From assembly GCA_013180625.2 (NCBI GenBank), contig SNVD02014515.1, positions 1-64,000 of the forward strand: a DNA stretch of 64,000 nucleotides, given 5' to 3'. Source of the DNA: Boswellia sacra. Lineage: Eukaryota; Streptophyta; Magnoliopsida; Sapindales; Burseraceae. Positions 57,490-64,000 of this stretch are shown here, piece by piece (within the stretch, counting starts at the first letter, position 1; the number at the start of each line of letters is the position of its first letter). The position numbers and the translations under genes were made by a program. The notes under the pieces were generated by a model. That model had not been told where the DNA came from. It saw only the letters and a program-made list of their open reading frames with translations, and ran no database searches.

Positions 57490-60400
57490 GTAGGCATTGA
57501 AATTTTTTGTTTAAAGGCCCAATGATGATAACCAAAGACAACAATCAGAAGTCCTTCCTAGACTAACTAGGACACCGTGATTCGAACACCAAAGAATGAG
57601 GAAAACAAGCCATGTAGGCTCAACAATGGTGCAATACCGATAGGAAAGGTTGAGACCGTAGGAACCATACTCATTTGATGCAAATGTAGAGCGACTTTCA
57701 CAATAAGGTCACCATGAGGTTGGAAGGGGGTAAGAAGGCCCCTCTCAAGGGTGAAAGGGCAGCGTCCTCAGTCTAAACGGTGTGTGTCAAGGCACAAAGA
57801 CCAAGAAAGTAAGCTAAAGCTAGTGCTTCTAGCATTACAGGCGCACACCTTTGTAACTTTTGGAAACCCTAGTGATAACTATAACGTCTAAAAACCTTAG
57901 TAATGCCTTTAGCTTAGAGGCGCACACCTCTAATCTTATAGGCATGTGCTACTAAGCTATAGTGCCACATTGGGAAAAGAACTTATTTTATTGGGAATCG
58001 AGGCTTATATAAGGGCACTCGGCTTCTAGTTCAAAGCATTCAATTTTGGGGTTGAAAATAGCTTAAAAACATATTTTGAGGGATTCTTAATATTTCAAAG
58101 ACCTTCTCTAGTTTGATATTTCTTTGGTGTCTCCTAGGTGTTCTTGGTGTCCTCTGAGGTGTCGACACTAGTCAAAGTTTGGCTTCCAATTAAATTCGAA
58201 ATTTGGTAAGTTTTTTGCGGACCTCTTCTTTAGTTTAAATATTTTATTTACATTAGTTTGCCATGTTCATGTATAATTAGGAATGATTATGCCATGTTTA
58301 GTTTACAAGTAGTTTAATTAATTAATTAGTAGTTAATTGCTATGTTTAGCTTAGAATTAGTGGTAGTTAATTGGTAGAATAAGTGCAATGATTTGTAGTT
58401 TAATTAAGTATGTTAGTAATTAATTAGTGTTTAATTATGCATGATTAAGTGGACGATTAGCTAATAATTAGTAGTTAATTATATGATTAATTAGCAATTA
58501 AGTAAGCATGATTAGTGGTTATTTAGTAGTTAATCATGCATGTTTGTAATAGTAGATTAATAATGTCATATCTAGGTTAATGTTTACTTTGATTATGCCT
58601 ATTATTACTAATATTCTAGTCCAATGATAGGGAATCCAATCAAAATTCCTTTGGCTTATAATTGTTTAAATTACTTTATTAAAATTGTCAAAGAATGTTG
58701 TACCCATATTTGATGAAAATGTAATCCATTCTCCTCCCTCTTTATATGAATATATATAAACTATTGGCATCTCATATGTAATAATAACATAAAAGCAATT
58801 GTTTGCATAAATAAAACATAGGATCAAGATAGGAGAGCATTAGTGGCACAAAACTTAAAACTTAGTAAACGTTTAGTAGAGGCCAGATTAACATATTGGC
58901 ATAACCCGTATCAAACTTCCCAAATCCATCTGTGAAGGGGCGATGGATAGTTAGGGCCAAAAAAGTAAGGGATCGGTTAGCATTACTCAATTTTTTTCTC
59001 TAGTAAATTAGTCGGGTAGTGACTCCATTAGTTCTCTAGGTCTTGTCTCCGTGACTTGAACCGTATGGCCCTCTGAGCATCTAAAAGAAAACTTCGAAAA
59101 AATGGTGCTAAGCTCTCAAGCACTTGAAGCAAGATGAAAGCCAGACTGACAGTGGGTTTGGTGTTTGATGAAATAACTAACATAGGTTTGGGTGGTCCAA
59201 ACTAAAGAAAGATCAATTGCTTGATATTGTTTTTCAATGTAGAATTACTAAACTAGCTAGAGCAAGCCGAGGGCAACCAAAACCCAAAATGTGACACTAG
59301 TAGGTGATGGAATGATGTTTTGCGGCAGTGAGCCGGTAGCAGCGGGATCATAGACAGCACTCGACATTAATGGGGTAACTACCGATTGTTAACTTCAAGG
59401 GAAGTAAGGAGTAGGAGGCTATGTTAGGATTAGGGGTTGGATTAGGATTTCAAATTTGGGGCTGTGGTTTTTGGGAAAAAAAGTTATATAGTTCATGATT
59501 CAGTAAGGTTAGGCCCATGGTATTTGATTTTTATTTGATATCATTCAGGACTTTAATTATCTGCCCGAAGTCGAGTATCCCAAACCATGTACCCGACCAA
59601 ACTCGACTTGAATTAGGCAAAAATGCCTACCCCTAGAAGAAACAAAGAAGAATTGAAGAAGCCAACCACTACAACTAAGGTTTGGCCTCGGGGTTAGCTT
59701 TGGTGGTGGTGGTGGGGATTCAAAGGCAAAGAAAAATATTGTAATGCACTATTGATCTATGGCTAGTGTTGGTAGTTTATGGGCCAACTTTTTTTCCCAA
59801 TCTTTTGGTATTCAAGTGTTTTCCAATTTGTAGGCTAGCTTTGGTGTGATAATGATTATGGTGTGATAGTGATTAGGGGGTGATGGTGATGTGGTGGTGA
59901 TTGTGATGTATAGGTGAACTATGGTGGCAATTTGGGCTGATACACATGTAGTGATGGTAGTGATGTAGAGGAGATACTATTGTGTTGGTAGTGGTAATAG
60001 TGATGTAGCAAAGGGGTGGAACTATGGTCATAATACGATTAATAATGAGGGGTGATTATACTATTGCATTGATGGAAATGCCAAGGATATCCAATGATAT
60101 TGTGATGATTGCAAGTAATGGAAAGGCAAAAGGATGATACTATAGTGGTGATACAGGTTTGTATTTTAGGAAACTTTTAGAATCAGGGTTTGTATTTATT
60201 CAATATCAAGTTAAATAAAATATAAGGGTAAAATAGACTTTTCATTATTATGTTAGTTTGATAATTAATGAAAATTAACTGATGATGAAAAAAACAAGTT
60301 TAGGGGTGTGATTGATAAAAAATGAATAGTCATTTTTCATCTGAGATTAGCCCAAAACTCAATGATACTTTTTGATATTATCCATGTGGATAAGGCTTCC

Positions 60401-62025
60401 ATCCCATGAGAGTCACAATGACCTCGACATTGCTTTTCTAAGTTCCATAAGGAGACTTAGAGGGTCATCAGATCAAGTCATAGAGATAAGATCTAGACAA
60501 TTGAATGGAGTCGCCAATTGATTAACTAACCATGGGAAAAATGAGCGATGGCAGCCAATTTTTGCTTCTAGATCTAACTACCCATCACCCCTTCAGAGCT
60601 AGGTTCAAGAAGTTAGGTTCAGACTTGATCTTATCGATTAAGAATAAGCACACACCTATTCATGCCAGACCTAAACAAATATCAATTAATTTTAGGTCAA
60701 ACTATTTTATGCAAAAGAGAAATAAAGTGAGAGAAAGATCATTTGAAATAAAACAGAATTTCAAATTAATGATTTTTAAATTACGATTTCAAAAGCAAGT
60801 ATCAAAAATCAGAAAAGAAGAGGAAGGCAACCTGAATTTTGATGAGCAAGCCTCCAATCACAGGGGAGAGGTGCACGTCGACTCATGTCTAGAAGTAGAA
60901 TAACTATAGTGCAAGAAAAAAAATTTTAAAGAAAAGGGTCTAGTTTAGGGTGAAGAGGTGCGCAACACTGTTCATGAATTAAGAACAAGCGCACGTCTAT
61001 TCATGACCAAAACCCATAATTAAAAAAGAAAACAAAAAAAAAGAGGTGAAAGTTGATTCATACTTTGGAGAACATATTAGGAAATCCAAAGTAGAAAGCA
61101 AAGAAGGAGGGATAAAAGAACATATCATTCAAATGACAAACAAACAAATATAAAATAAAAAAATGAGTAGCTTGACATATCATTCTAGAACGCATATAAC
61201 CCAAAAACAATGAGCAAATCATAACATGGCATTAGCATTATCAAAATATTAATTGAACTACTCTAAGCATGCCTTTTTAGTCTAATCTAAGCATACTAAT
61301 TAATCATGTTAACTCTAGCCTAATTAATCATGCTTAACTTAACTAGCTAAAAAACTAAACATGGTAATAAAAATAAATGAAGCTGCAACTAAGCATCACT
61401 CCTAAGCATGCTTCTAATCATGTCATTAAAACATGTTTCTAATAAAATATTAAAAGGCTAAAGAATGAATTAAAGATTTTGGTCCTCAATTCATTACCCT
61501 TTTCAAGGGTGATTGGCTCTTCAAGAAAACTAATTATTAAGGTCTTTTTGAGAAAACCTTAATTAAGACAAAATGTTTAGTAATTTTTAAGTGTTCTCCA
61601 CCAATTCTACAGTTATCTTTCGTGCCTTGATATTGTAAGCCATAAATGTTTAAAAATATGAAATGTAACAATGTCAAAACCTTTTTTTTTTTTAATGTGA
61701 GATCCTATGAGTAGGTATGCTTTTACTCATGCTACAGGCATGTAACTTCATGTGTAGGCATTGTGTCTAATCCCTAGGTTTCCTAGGGTTTCCAGAAGCT
61801 TCCAAGGCGTGCATCCTCAAGGAGTGTAGACGTGCACCTACTTGCCTAATTTTTGTGTCCATTTGGCCTATTTTTGTGGTTTTTAGGATTGTTTTGGGTT
61901 TTCAAAGTTTTTGGGTTGTTTTTATAAAGTTCAAAAGTCTTGTTTGAGAGAAAGCACACTTGATGATGGTGCAAAGTCTCATCATTGGACCTCAAATCAT
62001 AGGCAAAAATTTCAATGCCTGCAGT
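57490..62025. repeat. Large degenerate inverted-repeat structure (possible long-TIR DNA element)
   Basis: The left end TAGGCATTGAAATTTTTTG (about 57490) matches, inverted, CAAAAATTTCAATGCCTGC (about 62008-62024). Further inward, GCACACC-TGTAACTTTTGGAAACCCTAG (57847-57880) matches inverted 61780-61820, and the TTAATTAG/CATGATTA-rich stretch 58260-58560 matches inverted 61230-61430. The arms are therefore about 1 kb and diverged. No target duplication found, so the class is open. Within it lie a GTGATG-rich minisatellite-like stretch (about 59700-60160) and a hAT-like end (TGCCTACCCCTA, ending about 59635). No gene supported. Confidence 0.45.
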
Positions 62026-64000
62026 TCCCTCTAAATATTATATCTATATCTTGTTTGGTTATATATATTTATTAGTACAGACAATTAATGTTTTTAACAT
62101 TATTCCTTTTTTCTCTTGGAACCTCATTTAGCTTTCAAACTACTTTTTTTTTAATTACAACCAAATCATTTTAAAAGTAAATAAATGAATTTGACCTAGT
62201 GTAATTAATATTGCCTCCAAACTGTACACATATCAGTTGTTATATGCATACCTACATAGTAGATTTATAGGCCATTGGATTGGAGAGTTAACTTAAGAAT
62301 CTAATCCAACGGTTCTCCTTCGGGAGGCTTTTTTTTTTGCAATTTTTACCTGCAACTGCTTAAGTGAATTATCATCAATTATAAGCCATGTCCTTCTCTT
62401 AGTCTCCTATCGTTGTTAATTTCATCTTCCCCTTTTCTCAACTTGCCCTCTTCACATTAAGTAAATTTAAGTTAAATGGCATTTCTTCGTAATGTGGATA
62501 GACTATAAACAAATTATTTTCTAAAGAACTTCTTACAAATTCATGTAATCAGTTGATGACTTAGATACTCCTTAATCAATTTCTTAGAATCCCTAATTTC
62601 TATAGAAATTTCGACTTCAATTGAGTTGAAAGAGAAATTCATGGATTGAAAGACAAATCAGGTTTGTTTAATTGGGAGAGCTATAGGATTCCGGTTTTAA
62701 TTTTTGTTATTCATGAACTTCAATGTTTTTTTTTTGGTGCAACAGATTCACTAAACAACATACCTTTGTAATTTTGTTATCACATTTTATCGATTAATTT
62801 GATTAATTTACGGATCTAGGGTTTTCTTGCAAAATTTTGGTGATTCAAAATTAAAAGCGGTTTGTTTTCATACATGTCTTGTTTCTTTCTAGTTTTTGTG
62901 GTTTGTTCTAAATATGCCTTCGAAGCTTATGAACAGTTACAACAAACACTAGATCTCCTGAATAGCCCTTAGCATAAACAACTTCTACACTAAAGTTTGT
63001 TAGAGTTATCATGAGGTTTGTTTTATGCTATTTCACCTTAAAATTTGCAATGCTTTGTCATTTTGTACATTTATTATGTTGTTGTATTAGGCGTCGTTCA
63101 ATTTCTGCTATTGTTATTTCTAAACTTTAATTTTTAATCATTTTGTTACATTAAGTTTAATCATTTTAATTATCCAAATTGAATTCTCCGTGTATCTAAA
63201 CATCGCTTTGTTGAGGCATTTATTTTCTCGCTTCTTACCTGTTTTATTGATTTCTAAATGGTTAAATGGAGGACTAGAGGGCTCAAACTCAAATTCCATG
63301 TAGTAACATGGATAAAGACAGTTATTCTATTTGCGTAATTTCATAATAGTATATTGGAGTAGATTGGAATTTGGACTTGAAAACAGGGTTTTAATGTTAA
63401 TTTTGGCAATTCCTGTTAGAGAATAACTAGCCAAGCATTCATATAAAGGGATAATTAACACGCCCCTGATTGATTTGATTAGAATTTAATATGGTTTTTT
63501 ATGTTGTTTTTGTCTGATAGGTTAAGTTTTTGGCATGAATTCTCTTAATTTCCATCAAGTTCACATAGTCCTAATCCCCAGCTAAAGTTCAAATTTTTCT
63601 AAAGACATTCAGCTTCATTCATTTATAAAAGCTATACTTAATTTAATTGATGAAGAATCATATTTTTAAAATAATTTATGTTGTATGAAAAGTGATCCAC
63701 AGATGCATTTAGTGTAATATTTCTTATGCAGATTATTTATTATATAACGGTATGTGATTAGCCAACTGAATAAGTTAGAAGATAGCATTTTGGAGCACTA
63801 GAAAGAGGAAAAACTTCATGAAAAGTCTCAATATATACCCAACATGCAACAATTGCTTCCATTCTAATGGAACTTGAGCACATGATCACTCACTAACTAT
63901 TCACTTTAATATTTTTTTTAGGACTATAACACTAATCACTATACTTTTGTTAAAATTATTTTCATTCCACTAAAGTAATCACCTTTTTATTTGTCTTTTC
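62026..64000. other. Intergenic DNA, no gene seen
   Basis: AT-rich with no domain-bearing frame. A stretch at 62265-62335 (CCATTGGATTGGAGAG / AATCTAATCCAACGG) is a loose inverted repeat. Confidence 0.5.

Noticed and set aside
60532..60903. 123-codon frame on the plus strand
   Set aside because: Low-complexity Lys/Asn-rich frame without domain; lies inside the degenerate inverted-repeat structure.

Overview
This is a plant nuclear window, probably from a eudicot. It is AT-rich and intron-containing, and it is packed with Ty1/copia and Ty3/gypsy LTR retrotransposons and DNA transposons. It holds one intact host gene, a two-exon UGT74-type glycosyltransferase with the plant PSPG box. It also holds a fragment of a plant armadillo-repeat-type (ARK/KIN-UB-like) kinesin. 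The species cannot be fixed from the sequence alone.

Layout. 1-14538: two copies, in inverted orientation, of a non-autonomous Ty3/gypsy element of Athila/Tat type (tRNA-Asp primer site, partial gag, protease, only the first residues of reverse transcriptase). Where the rest of pol should be, both copies carry two foreign genes on the sense strand. One is a cysteine-rich basic ORF resembling the nucleic-acid-binding proteins of carlavirus-like plant RNA viruses. The other is an intronless LONELY GUY (LOG) cytokinin-activation gene. A 67-bp tandem repeat with G-box motifs and a hairpin lies between them. The right copy keeps both foreign ORFs open; the left copy has a stop in each. A 38-bp back-to-back Tn5 mosaic-end adapter lies inside the left copy, so that part of the assembly is suspect. 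14540-15368: kinesin motor exons, split by the gypsy LTR and carrying an in-frame TGA.

15850-24377: a CACTA remnant, a decayed copia fragment (minus strand) and a complete but dead copia element (19553-24377, TSD TTTAT). 24378-32059: mostly non-coding, with a possible captured exon and a long LTR-like block. 32065-37676 and 43431-48919: two members of one Tork/TNT1-like copia family in opposite orientation, each with a perfect 5-bp TSD (ATTCT, ATTAA), and an untranslated leader full of ACGT-core bZIP-type motifs. 39074-42861: a MULE-like DNA element with about 33-bp TIRs and a perfect 9-bp TSD, holding a roughly 160-bp tandem array and a 33-bp perfect hairpin.

48921-49100: an exon-like piece of an unknown gene, cut by the second copia insertion. 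52231-53689: the intact UGT74-like gene. 53690-64000: hAT-type elements, a large degenerate inverted-repeat structure and low-complexity DNA with no gene I can support.

Most of the window is mobile DNA that has inserted into, captured or broken host genes. The most unusual part is the gypsy family that appears to have mobilised a cytokinin-activation gene next to a virus-like nucleic-acid-binding ORF.
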